This document shows positions 5,800 to 13,702 of a stretch of 39,960 nucleotides of DNA, piece after piece (position 1 is the stretch's first letter; every line of letters starts with the position of its first letter). Both the position numbers and the translations under genes were made by a program. Source of the stretch: Burkholderiales bacterium (GTDB lineage: Bacteria; Pseudomonadota; Gammaproteobacteria; Burkholderiales; Casimicrobiaceae). Under the pieces are notes generated by a model. That model was not told the DNA's origin. It searched no databases and saw only the letters and a program-made list of their open reading frames with translations. The DNA lies in the NCBI GenBank assembly GCA_031260355.1, contig JAIRJZ010000054.1, positions 1-39,960 of the forward strand, written 5' to 3'.

Positions 5800-6891
5800 T
5801 CACAATACCGCTGCCGGATACGAACCCAGAACTTTCAAAAACGGCGCTAACTGGCCGAGCTTTTCCAGCGCGGCGCTTACCGCAGGGTCGCTGCGGTGAC
5901 CTTCCAAATCGACGAAGAAAAAGTATTCCCACAAGCCGGTACGCGCCGGTCGCGATTCGAGCCGCGTCATCGACACGCCACACTCCGCCAGCGGTTCCAG
6001 CAAATGATAAACCGCTCCCGGCCTGTTCGGCGCCGACATCACCAGCGAGGTCATATCGCGCCCGGAAGGTTCCGGCGATTGAGCGCCCAGCACCCAGAAG
6101 CGCGTCGTGTTGTTCGGCATGTCTTCAATATGCGGCACCAGAATGTTGAGTTGGTACAGTGCCGCGGCATTTTCACTGGCGATGGCGGCCGCCTCTTTCG
6201 AGGCTGCGGCCAGACGCGCGGCCTCGGCGTTGCTGGTTACCGGCGTGCATTCCACTCCAGGCAAATGCTGCGCCAGCCATTGCGCACATTGCGCCAGCGA
6301 TTGCGGATGCGAATACACCGTGCGGATCGCTTCGAGCGAAGTCGCCTGCGAAATCAAATTCTGCTGGATGCGCATTTTCACTTCGGCGCAGATGTGCAGC
6401 GACGTGTCGATCATCAAATCATGCGTCCTGCCCACGGCGCCTTCGGTCGAGTTCTCGATCGGCACGACCGCATACTGGTTCTGCCCTTTTTCGACCGTTC
6501 GCACCACTTCGTCGAGCGTCACGCACGGCTGCGCATCAACAAAAGAACCGAAATGCCGGAATACCGCCGACTCGCTGAAGGTTCCGGGCGGTCCCAAATA
6601 CGCCACTCGCGACCGCTGTTCCAGCGCCCGACAGGCGCTCATCACCTGCCGATAAAATTGTGCGATGACTTCATTGTCAAGCGGCCCCGGATTTTCGGCC
6701 AGCAGGCGGTGCAACACCTGCGCCTCGCGCTCAGGCCGATAAACCGCCTGCGTGTCTTTGATATGCCCGATTTCCTGCGCATGGGCGGCGCGCTCGTTCA
6801 ACAAACGCAACAGCGCGCTGTCAATCGCGTCAATCGCTTCGCGGTGTATTTTGAGCGCCTCATCGAGCGATGCCGGTGACGTAGGTTCCAC
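5800..6891 (-). CDS. pheA: Bifunctional chorismate mutase / prephenate dehydratase (P-protein)
   Basis: Converts chorismate to prephenate and then to phenylpyruvate for phenylalanine. Residues 1-85 or so form the AroQ chorismate mutase helices (IDAIDSALLRLLNERA, RPEREAQVL). The dehydratase domain begins at VAYLGPPGTFSE and carries NNTTRFWVLG with the catalytic TRF. A C-terminal ACT domain with ESRP and GLWEYFFFVDL is the phenylalanine feedback site. I choose the GTG at 6891 (363 residues) because AGGA lies 8 bases before it; a TTG at 6912 would add seven residues. In many betaproteobacteria pheA sits in a serC-pheA-hisC-tyrA-aroA run; only pheA and tyrA are kept here. Confidence 0.96.
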   Translation of the reverse strand: MEPTSPASLDEALKIHREAIDAIDSALLRLLNERAAHAQEIGHIKDTQAVYRPEREAQVLHRLLAENPGPLDNEVIAQFYRQVMSACRALEQRSRVAYLGPPGTFSESAVFRHFGSFVDAQPCVTLDEVVRTVEKGQNQYAVVPIENSTEGAVGRTHDLMIDTSLHICAEVKMRIQQNLISQATSLEAIRTVYSHPQSLAQCAQWLAQHLPGVECTPVTSNAEAARLAAASKEAAAIASENAAALYQLNILVPHIEDMPNNTTRFWVLGAQSPEPSGRDMTSLVMSAPNRPGAVYHLLEPLAECGVSMTRLESRPARTGLWEYFFFVDLEGHRSDPAVSAALEKLGQLAPFLKVLGSYPAAVL

Positions 6892-6961
6892 TATGAACGT
6901 CCTGAAAAACAAAATGAATATTGTACGGCGGCATCACCGGTTTACAAAACCGCTGACCAGC

Positions 6962-6989
6962 AAAAAGGGCCTGACGGTGTCAGGCCCTT
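6962..6989 (-). terminator. Rho-independent terminator after tRNA-fMet
   Basis: On the minus strand AAGGGCCTGAC (6989-6979) pairs with GTCAGGCCCTT (6975-6965) over a three-base loop and is followed by TTTT. An 11-bp perfect stem with a T-run, 5 bp after the encoded CCA end of the tRNA. It should end the thrC/tRNA transcript ahead of pheA. Confidence 0.85.
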
Positions 6990-6994
6990 CGAAT

Positions 6995-7070
6995 TGGTTG
7001 CGGGGACAGGATTTGAACCTGTGACCTTCGGGTTATGAGCCCGACGAGCTGCCAGCTGCTCCACCCCGCG
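6995..7070 (-). tRNA. Initiator tRNA-fMet (CAU)
   Basis: A 76-nt cloverleaf including an encoded CCA. The anticodon loop is CTCATAA, giving CAU. Three features mark it as initiator rather than elongator: an unpaired C1-A72 at the acceptor end, three consecutive G-C pairs in the anticodon stem (GGG / CCC), and the A11-U24 D-stem pair. The D loop is one base shorter than in the E. coli initiator. It begins only 37 bp after the thrC stop, so it may be read through from the alaC-hom-thrC transcript as well as from its own promoter. Confidence 0.96.
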
Positions 7071-7107
7071 TCAGAACTTGTAATTATAACGTGGTTTCGT
7101 TTTCCGG

Positions 7108-8529
7108 TCAAACCAACTGCTCGCGCATGAACGCTTTTACCGCTTCGGCATCCGCCGGCAACACCGCGTAGCGCTGCGGGCGCTGCTCGATATCGGCATA
7201 AACCGCCGGTCGCGATGGTGTCTGCCCGAGCGCCTCTTCAATCGTTGCCGCAAATTTCGCCGGCAACGCGGTCTCGACGCACAACAGCGGCACGTCAGTT
7301 TCACGGTATTCCAAACCGACCTTGACGCCGTCGGCGGTATGAGGGTCGATCATGACACCGTAACGCCGGTAAATCTCGCGAATCGTTTGCAGGCGGTCGG
7401 CGTGGGTGCTGCGGCCGGAAACGAAGCCAGATGCCTGTATCCGCTGCCAATAAGCATGGTACTTCGGCTCGGTCAGGTCGAAACCACCGCGTTGTGTCAA
7501 CTGTTCCCACAATTTGCGTACCGTGACGCCATCGCGGCCAACGCAGTCGTAAAGGTAGCGTTCAAAGTTGGACGCCCTGGAAATGTCCATCGACGGGCTG
7601 GAAGTCGCGTGTGTTTCTTCCGCCGGGCGTGGCCGGTAGCAGCCACTCTTGAAAAATTCGTCGAGCACGTCATTTTCGTTGGTCGCCAGAACAAGTCGCC
7701 GCAACGGCAACCCCATTCGCTTGGCGACGTGCGCCGCCAGGATGTTGCCGAAGTTGCCGGAAGGCACGGCCACATCGAGCGGTTCGCCGTTTTTCTGCGT
7801 GGCCGCAAAATAACCCTTGAAGTAATAAACGATTTGCGCCATCACGCGCGCCCAGTTGATCGAATTCACTGCGCCGAGATGGTATTGCGTTTTGAACGCC
7901 GCGTCGCCGCCGACCGCTTTGACGATATCCTGGCAACAGTCGAACGTTCCCTCGATCGCCAGATTGAAGATGTTGGGGTCGTCGAGCGCGTACATCTGTG
8001 CCTGCTGAAACGCGCTCATCCGTTTGTGCGGCGACAACATGAACACCTTGATGCCGTTCTTGCCGCGCATCGCGTACTCAGCCGACGAGCCGGTATCGCC
8101 CGAAGTGGCGCCGAGGATGTTGATCACGCGCCCTTCCCGCGCCAGCACATACTCGAACAAATGGCCCAGCAACTGCAAGGCGATGTCCTTGAACGCCAGC
8201 GTCGGCCCGTTCGATACGCACAGAAGCGACAACCCCGGTTCCAGTTCACGCACAGGCGTAATCTCAGCGCTGCCGAAAATTTCCGGCGTGTACGTCTTGT
8301 CGATGATCGCCTTCAACGCCTCGCGCGGAATGTCATCGACGAAACGCGAGACGATTTCCAGACACAGCGCCGGATACGACAACGACCGCCAGGCATCGAG
8401 TTCCGCCTGCGGATAGTTTTCGGGCATCGACAGCCCGCCGTCGGAAGCCAGTCCTTCAAGCAAAACCGTCGAAAACGGTGCCGACGTTTGCCCTCCGATC
8501 AAACCACCGCGCGTTGATAGGTAACGCAT
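7108..8529 (-). CDS. thrC: Threonine synthase
   Basis: A PLP enzyme converting O-phosphohomoserine to threonine, the last step of the pathway. The 473-residue length fits the long (class 2) proteobacterial type. The N-terminal MRYLSTRGG is characteristic; TLAFKDIALQLLG contains the PLP lysine, and GATSGDTGSSA binds the phosphate. VPSGNFGNILA is also typical. Its ATG overlaps the hom stop codon (TGATG), so translation is coupled to homoserine dehydrogenase, the enzyme two steps earlier. The initiator tRNA gene follows after 37 bp. Confidence 0.97.
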   Translation of the reverse strand: MRYLSTRGGLIGGQTSAPFSTVLLEGLASDGGLSMPENYPQAELDAWRSLSYPALCLEIVSRFVDDIPREALKAIIDKTYTPEIFGSAEITPVRELEPGLSLLCVSNGPTLAFKDIALQLLGHLFEYVLAREGRVINILGATSGDTGSSAEYAMRGKNGIKVFMLSPHKRMSAFQQAQMYALDDPNIFNLAIEGTFDCCQDIVKAVGGDAAFKTQYHLGAVNSINWARVMAQIVYYFKGYFAATQKNGEPLDVAVPSGNFGNILAAHVAKRMGLPLRRLVLATNENDVLDEFFKSGCYRPRPAEETHATSSPSMDISRASNFERYLYDCVGRDGVTVRKLWEQLTQRGGFDLTEPKYHAYWQRIQASGFVSGRSTHADRLQTIREIYRRYGVMIDPHTADGVKVGLEYRETDVPLLCVETALPAKFAATIEEALGQTPSRPAVYADIEQRPQRYAVLPADAEAVKAFMREQLV

Positions 8530-9851
8530 CAGAGCAGTCCTTCCATTCTGATCAAAACGCCCTTGCCCCTGACGCTGGTCAACGCTTCAATCTTTGCCAG
8601 CGCTGCCTGTACATTCTTTTCGATCGCAAGGTGCGTCAGAATAGTAATATCGACCTCATCTTCGCCGTGCGTCGCCTCTCTCTGTAAAAAGGCCTCGATG
8701 GAAATCACTTGGTCTGCAAGAATTCGTGTGATGTCGGCCAGCACACCGGGCTGGTCGAGTACCCGCAAACGCAGGTAATAACTGGTGTACACCTCACTGA
8801 TCGGGAGAATCGGAATGGCGCTCAACTGATCGGGCTGGAACGCCAAGTGCGGCACGCGGTGTTCGGGGTCGGCGGTATGCATGCGCGTCACGTCAACGAG
8901 GTCGGCGATCACCGCGCTTGCTGTCGGTTCCGAACCGGCTCCTGCCCCGTAATACAGCGTTGGCCCAACAGCGTCGCCCTTGACCAGCACCGCGTTCATC
9001 GCGCCCTCGACGTTGGCGATCAATCGTTTCTCGGGAATCAACGTCGGGTGCACGCGCAATTCGATGCCCTGCCCCTCGACACGCCGCGTGATTCCCAGCA
9101 GCTTGATCCGGTAACCCAATTCTTCGGCGTAACGGATGTCTTCGCGGGTCAGTTTCGTGATGCCCTCGGCGTAAGCCTTGTCGAACTGCATCGGAATTCC
9201 GAACGCGATCGCTGCCATGATCGTCAGCTTGTGCGCCGCGTCGATTCCTTCGACATCGAACGTCGGATCGGCCTCGGCGTAACCCAGACGCTGCGCTTCT
9301 TTCAATACCTCCGCAAACGACGCGCCGGTCTCGCGCATCGTTGACAGAATGAAGTTGGACGTGCCGTTGATGATGCCGGCGATCCACTCGATCCGGTTGG
9401 CGCTCAGCCCTTCCCGCAACGCCTTGATGATCGGAATGCCGCCAGCGACCGCCGCCTCAAACGCGACAGCCACGCCTTTGCCGTGCGCCGCCGCAAAAAT
9501 TTCGGTACCGCAATTCGCCAGCAGCGCCTTGTTGGCCGTCACCACATGCTTGCCGTGCGCAATCGCTTCGAGCACCAATGTGCGCGCAACCGTCGTTCCG
9601 CCGATCAATTCACAAACAATGTCGATTTCCGGATCGCGTACGATTTTGGCCGCATCGTCCAGCACCGTGGCGCCGCCGCACTGCGCCCTCGCCCGTTCGA
9701 GCGACCCGTCGGCGGCGCGCGCCGCCACATGCGTGATGACGATCTCGCGCCCTGCCCGGCGGCTGATTTCGCCTTGGTTGCGTTGCAACACATTCCAGAC
9801 ACCGCTGCCGACCGTGCCGAATCCCAAAAGTCCCACTTTCAATGGCTTCAT
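8529..9851 (-). CDS. hom: Homoserine dehydrogenase
   Basis: Reduces aspartate semialdehyde to homoserine, the branch point to threonine and methionine. From the ATG at 9851 it is 440 residues, the normal monofunctional length. GFGTVGSGV near residue 10 is the NAD(P) loop, GIINGTSNFILS and YAEADPTFDVEGIDAAHKL are catalytic-domain signatures, and the C-terminal 80 residues (YYLRLRVLDQPGVLADITRI) form an ACT domain, consistent with threonine feedback. A strong GGAAGGAAAG ribosome-binding site supports this start over the frame extension to 9866. alaC lies 30 bp upstream and thrC overlaps downstream, a conserved betaproteobacterial trio. Confidence 0.97.
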   Translation of the reverse strand: MKPLKVGLLGFGTVGSGVWNVLQRNQGEISRRAGREIVITHVAARAADGSLERARAQCGGATVLDDAAKIVRDPEIDIVCELIGGTTVARTLVLEAIAHGKHVVTANKALLANCGTEIFAAAHGKGVAVAFEAAVAGGIPIIKALREGLSANRIEWIAGIINGTSNFILSTMRETGASFAEVLKEAQRLGYAEADPTFDVEGIDAAHKLTIMAAIAFGIPMQFDKAYAEGITKLTREDIRYAEELGYRIKLLGITRRVEGQGIELRVHPTLIPEKRLIANVEGAMNAVLVKGDAVGPTLYYGAGAGSEPTASAVIADLVDVTRMHTADPEHRVPHLAFQPDQLSAIPILPISEVYTSYYLRLRVLDQPGVLADITRILADQVISIEAFLQREATHGEDEVDITILTHLAIEKNVQAALAKIEALTSVRGKGVLIRMEGLL

Positions 9852-9881
9852 GTTCTTTCCTTCCATTTCACAAAGCCCGCA

Positions 9882-11066
9882 TCAGATGAGACCGTCTTCA
9901 CGAAACATTTGTTTGATACCGCGCAACGCTTGCCGCGAGCGCGCCTCGTTTTCGATCAACGCAAAACGCACATAGTCGTCGCCGTACTCGCCGAAACCGA
10001 TGCCGGGCGATACCGACACCTTCGCCTGCGCCAACAGCTTTTTGGCGAACTCCAGCGATTTCAGATGCCGATACGGTTCCGGCAGTTTTGCCCAGATATA
10101 CATTCCGGCCTTCGGACTATCGACCATCCAGCCAAGTTCGTGCAACCCTTTGACCATCACGTTGCGGCGGCTTTCGTATTTGGCAGAGATTTCGCGTACG
10201 CAATCATCCGATCCCTCAAGCGCCGCGATCGCTGCTACTTGAATCGGCGTGAACGTGCCGTAATCGTTGTAGCCCTTGATTCGCGCCAGGGCAGCCACCA
10301 GTTCGCGGTTGCCGACCATGAAGCCGATGCGCCAGCCCGCCATGTTGTAGCTCTTCGACATCGTGAAAAATTCCACCGCTACGTCACGAGCGCCCGGCAC
10401 CTGCATGATCGACGGCGCTTTCCAGCCGTCGAAAGTGATGTCGGCGTAAGCCAGATCCTGCACGACGAAAATGCCGTACTCGCGCGCCAGCGCCACGATC
10501 TTTTCGAAGAACGGCAATTCGACGCATTCGCCGGTCGGATTCGCCGGATAATTGATGATCAACATCTTCGGCTTCGGAAAGCTGTTCTTGATCGTGCGTT
10601 CGAGTTCTCCGAAGAAATCGGAGTCCTGCGTGTTCGGTATGTGGGCAATGTTGGCGTCGGCAATCACCGGCCCGTAGATGTGGATCGGATAACTCGGGTT
10701 CGGCACCAGAATCGTGTCGCCGCTTCCCATCGTCGCAAACGCCAGATGCGCAATCCCTTCTTTCGAACCGATGGTGACAATCGCCTCGGTTTCCGGATCG
10801 AGATCAACATCGTAGCGGCGCTTGTACCAGTCGCAGATCGCCTTGCGCAAGCGCGGGATGCCGCGCGATACCGAATAGCCGTGTGTATCCGGCCGTTGCA
10901 CCGTTTCGATTAACTTATCGACGATGTGTTTCGGCGTTGGCCCGTCAGGGTTGCCCATACTGAAATCAATGATGTCCTCACCGCGTCGCCGCGCCGTCAT
11001 CTTCATTTGGTCGGTGATGCTGAAAATATACGGCGGCAGCCGTTTGATGCGTTCAAATTCGATCAT
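9882..11066 (-). CDS. alaC: Class I/II aminotransferase, AlaC-like
   Basis: A 394-residue fold-type I PLP aminotransferase matching the AlaC (YfdZ) group, which makes alanine from pyruvate and glutamate. The opening IKRLPPYIFSITDQMKM and DIIDFSMGNPDGPTP are characteristic, and MSKSYNMAGWRIGF includes the PLP lysine. NPANPTGE-type cofactor and substrate residues appear as NYPANPTGE. Placement directly upstream of hom and thrC is conserved in betaproteobacteria and may reflect a role with aspartate-family amino acids; the in vivo substrate is inferred. The ATG at 11066 fits the family start; the frame extension to 11123 translates a hairpin repeat. Confidence 0.9.
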   Translation of the reverse strand: MIEFERIKRLPPYIFSITDQMKMTARRRGEDIIDFSMGNPDGPTPKHIVDKLIETVQRPDTHGYSVSRGIPRLRKAICDWYKRRYDVDLDPETEAIVTIGSKEGIAHLAFATMGSGDTILVPNPSYPIHIYGPVIADANIAHIPNTQDSDFFGELERTIKNSFPKPKMLIINYPANPTGECVELPFFEKIVALAREYGIFVVQDLAYADITFDGWKAPSIMQVPGARDVAVEFFTMSKSYNMAGWRIGFMVGNRELVAALARIKGYNDYGTFTPIQVAAIAALEGSDDCVREISAKYESRRNVMVKGLHELGWMVDSPKAGMYIWAKLPEPYRHLKSLEFAKKLLAQAKVSVSPGIGFGEYGDDYVRFALIENEARSRQALRGIKQMFREDGLI

Positions 11067-11093
11067 GGTGTACTCTGAAAAATGTCTTGTCTT

Positions 11094-11119
11094 GAGCGGT
11101 CGAACCGCTCTGCGATGAC
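11094..11119. repeat. Hairpin repeat in the alaC leader
   Basis: GAGCGGT (11094-11100) and ACCGCTC (11104-11110) form a perfect 7-bp stem. The unit ends GCGATGAC at 11119, i.e. GTCATCGC when read on the minus strand, like other repeats here. It lies 28 bp before the alaC start on its transcribed strand. Confidence 0.5.
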
Positions 11120-11191
11120 GCAAAAGCTAATATCGTAACCAACCGATGACCGAACGGCAATGTCAGACGTTTTAGTAATTATGTCGATAGG

Positions 11192-11575
11192 CTAATTTTG
11201 TCCGTAACAAGCGATTTCGACCAGATTGTCGTCGGGGTCACGGCAATACACCGAGGTAATCGGCTCCAAGGCGCCGGTACGCGCCACCGGCCCCTCTTCG
11301 ACCGCAATTCCGGCCTGCTTCAGGTGCGCGATGATGGCGTCCACCGGGCCTTCGGCAATCAGGCAAAAATCCGCCGACCCCGGCGTCGGCGTTTTCGCAT
11401 GGGGCGTGATCGGTGCCGACGCTTCGTGCAGGTTGATCTTCTGGCACCCGAAGGTCAGCGCCTTGCGGTCGTTGCCGAAGGTCACCGCCGTCATGCCCAG
11501 CGCTTCGTAAAAAGCGATCGAAGCGCCGATATCGCGCACCGTCAACACGAAATGATCCAAGCGGTTCATTTTCAT
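11192..11575 (-). CDS. VOC (glyoxalase/bleomycin resistance fold) protein
   Basis: About 127 residues forming one vicinal-oxygen-chelate unit. RLDHFVLTVRDIGASIAFYE is the first beta-alpha-beta half, with the metal-binding histidine in DHF; the second half ends DPDDNLVEIACY with the usual metal glutamate. INLHE in the middle is also conserved in this group. Proteins like this are annotated as VOC family or, loosely, virulence proteins; the substrate is unknown. The start is uncertain between ATG codons at 11575 and 11569. The preceding flavoprotein ends only 4 bp upstream, so the two are likely translated together. Confidence 0.85.
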   Translation of the reverse strand: MKMNRLDHFVLTVRDIGASIAFYEALGMTAVTFGNDRKALTFGCQKINLHEASAPITPHAKTPTPGSADFCLIAEGPVDAIIAHLKQAGIAVEEGPVARTGALEPITSVYCRDPDDNLVEIACYGQN

Positions 11576-11579
11576 AATG

Positions 11580-12158
11580 TCAGGCATTCTGCCCATAAAT
11601 ACCCGCTTGCTCAAGCCGTTTTTTTCGTTGTTCCATAGATGAGTTCTTGATGGAGCCAAAGCTAGAGACAGCCACAGGTTTGATGCCGCTGAATTCAAGA
11701 ATCGTGCGTTTCATCTGATGGTGGCCAGGCATGCGGTAGACCCAACGGTAGTACCAAGAGGGAGCATCCATCGTCACCAAAAGATGCGCAGACTTTCCTT
11801 GCAACAAACGATCCCAAAACCGGGAACCTTCACGATAGCGGAAAGCAAAACCAGGCAAGAAAACACGGTCAATGAAACCTTTTAGGAGCGCCGGCATCGC
11901 GCCCCACCAAACGGGGTATACGAAAACAATGTGCTGCGCCCAAGTGATCGCCGCTTGTGATTCTGCTAAATCAGGTTCCAATTTTTGTTCTGTGAGGTAG
12001 CCATTATGAAGCACGGGGTCAAAAGATAACTTTCCAAGAGAAATAAAACGAGTTTCGTGACCCTTGGTTTTAGCGCCTTCTATATAAGAAGTCGCAAGAG
12101 CGCCACAAAAGCTTTCCGTTGCAGGATGACCAAGAATCACAAGGATGCGTTTACCCAT
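11580..12158 (-). CDS. NAD(P)H-dependent quinone reductase-like flavoprotein
   Basis: A 192-residue flavodoxin-fold protein of the NQO1/KefF/MdaB group. KRILVILGHPATESFCGAL at the start is the FMN/FAD phosphate-binding region, VFVYPVWWGAMPALLKGFID the second flavin segment, and WYYRWVYRMPGHHQMKR lies in the C-terminal part. Such enzymes do two-electron reduction of quinones; some regulate potassium efflux channels, but no kef gene is near. Base composition is visibly AT-richer than the neighbours (AAA, AAT and TTT codons are frequent), suggesting a late arrival. AAAGGGG lies before the tandem ATGs (12161, 12158). It sits 50 bp after gspF in the same direction. Confidence 0.85.
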   Translation of the reverse strand: MGKRILVILGHPATESFCGALATSYIEGAKTKGHETRFISLGKLSFDPVLHNGYLTEQKLEPDLAESQAAITWAQHIVFVYPVWWGAMPALLKGFIDRVFLPGFAFRYREGSRFWDRLLQGKSAHLLVTMDAPSWYYRWVYRMPGHHQMKRTILEFSGIKPVAVSSFGSIKNSSMEQRKKRLEQAGIYGQNA

Positions 12159-12208
12159 CATTAACCCCTTTAAACCTAAAAACCGAGCAACGATATCGCT
12201 AAAATTCG

Positions 12209-13408
12209 TCACCGTATCAACTGATTCATCGACACGATCGGCATCATGATCGCCAGCACCAGTACCAGCACGATACCGCCCATCAGCACGATCAGCACCG
12301 GCTGCACCAGCGCCGCGATCCAGGCGAGCCGCCGTTCGGCTTCCCGTTCCAGTTCGGCGGCGGCGCGCTCGAGCATTTCGGCGAGTTTGCCGGTCGCCTC
12401 GCCGTTGGCGACAAGGTGGATCAGGATCGGCGGAAACACGCCGCTCTCTTTCAGCGCCCGCGCCAGCGCCACGCCTTCGCGCACATGGCCGACCGCGTTT
12501 TGCACCGCCTGCCGGATCGGCAGCAAATTCAGCACACCCGCAGCCGTTTCCAGCCCCCGCAACAGCGGCGCACCGCTACCGACGAGAATCGCCAACGTAC
12601 TGGCGAAGCGCGCGGTTTCCAGACTTTGCAGCAAACGACCGAGGCCGGGCAGCTTGAGCCAGAAATGATGAACGCGCGCGCGGATTTCCTGACGACGGTA
12701 AGCCCATCCTGCCGTCAGAAGCGCCGCGATGCCGCCGATCAGCCAGTACGCGCCGGTGGCGCGAAGAAAGCCGGAAGTCTGGATCAACGCCCGCGTCAGC
12801 CAGGGCAAGGTTTGTCGGCTGTGTTCGTACACCGCGACCACCTGCGGCACGACGTAAGTCAGCAGCACGACGATCACCGCCAGCGCAATGATTGTCACCA
12901 GCGCCGGATAAATCAGCGCCGTCACAAATTTTTGCCGAAGCACCAGCCGCGCGTCGAGGTAATCAGCCAGACGCTGCAACACTTCCGGCAGCAAACCGCT
13001 TTCGACGCCCGCTGCCACCAGCCCGCGGTACAACGGCGAGAAGGTACGCGGGTAATGCGCCAGCGCCGCCGAAAAACTTTCGCCGCCCGCGACATGCTGC
13101 GCCAGCGCCGCCACGATGGCGCGAGCGCGTTTGTCGTCGGTTTGATCAGTGACCGCCTGCAACGCTTGATGCAACGGCAGCCCGGAATACACCAGCGTCG
13201 CCAGTTGCCGCGTCAGCAACGACACTTGCGGCGGCGGCAAGCGCGTCCACGACAACGTTGCCGCCGCATCGACGGCTTCGTCAACTGCCGTCGGCGTCAA
13301 ACCTTCACTTTGCAGCGCCTGTCGCAGCGTACGCGCGTTTTCGGCTTCGCGAATACCGCGCGAAACCCGCCCTTGTGCATCGACGGCTTCCCATTGAAAA
13401 CGCGGCAT
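12209..13408 (-). CDS. gspF: Type II secretion inner membrane protein GspF
   Basis: The inner-membrane platform protein that couples the GspE ATPase to pseudopilus assembly. It is 399 residues with two tandem T2SSF domains (about 65-190 and 270-390). Hydrophobic segments lie near residues 165-190, 215-235 and 370-395, the usual three-helix topology. The N-terminus FQWEAVDAQGRVSRG is typical. The ATG at 13408 has AGGAGAG 7 bases upstream. It is third in a gspD-E-F order but is separated from gspE by nearly 300 bp of repeats. No pseudopilin genes follow; they must be elsewhere. Confidence 0.94.
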   Translation of the reverse strand: MPRFQWEAVDAQGRVSRGIREAENARTLRQALQSEGLTPTAVDEAVDAAATLSWTRLPPPQVSLLTRQLATLVYSGLPLHQALQAVTDQTDDKRARAIVAALAQHVAGGESFSAALAHYPRTFSPLYRGLVAAGVESGLLPEVLQRLADYLDARLVLRQKFVTALIYPALVTIIALAVIVVLLTYVVPQVVAVYEHSRQTLPWLTRALIQTSGFLRATGAYWLIGGIAALLTAGWAYRRQEIRARVHHFWLKLPGLGRLLQSLETARFASTLAILVGSGAPLLRGLETAAGVLNLLPIRQAVQNAVGHVREGVALARALKESGVFPPILIHLVANGEATGKLAEMLERAAAELEREAERRLAWIAALVQPVLIVLMGGIVLVLVLAIMMPIVSMNQLIR

Positions 13409-13516
13409 CAATGTTCTCTCTCCTTGAAGAGCCTGCTCCCAAAGAGTTTTTGATTGATGGGAAGGGGTTGGGTGGTTGCAGGTTGATGTGCTGGTGTGTG
13501 CGCAGAGTGTCCCCTT

Positions 13517-13552
13517 CCCTTCAAGGGGAGGGTTAGGGTGGGGATGGGGTTG
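13517..13552. repeat. G-run repeat, copy 1 (possible G-quadruplex)
   Basis: A 36-nt stretch from CCCTTCAAGGGG to GGGATGGGGTTG that recurs identically at 29882-29917. The plus strand has five runs of three or more G between 13525 and 13549, separated by 1 to 3 bases. It sits in the gspE-gspF gap, where transcripts would carry the C-rich complement. Confidence 0.85.
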
Positions 13553-13576
13553 GTTCCCCCGCTTGCATTTCGTTTC

Positions 13577-13615
13577 CCCCTCTCCCCCAACCCCTCTCCC
13601 TCCGGGGGAGAGGGG
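13577..13615. repeat. C/G-rich hairpin repeat in the gspE-gspF gap
   Basis: CCCCTCTCCCCC (13577-13588) pairs with GGGGGAGAGGGG (13604-13615), a perfect 12-bp stem. Same family as the hairpins at 3123-3153 and 5616-5654. The rest of the 294-bp gap (13409-13702) holds the G-run repeat and no gene. Confidence 0.75.
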
Positions 13616-13702
13616 AGCATTGGCATTACCTGCTTTGGCGCCAAGCTCCGACAGTTTCTACAAGAGAGAGGTTCGCTCATGATCGCTCCAGACAAAAGGT
13701 TG

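Noticed and set aside
9483-10913. 476-codon plus-strand frame opposite hom and alaC
   Set aside because: Covers two well-identified genes on the other strand and has no recognisable domain.
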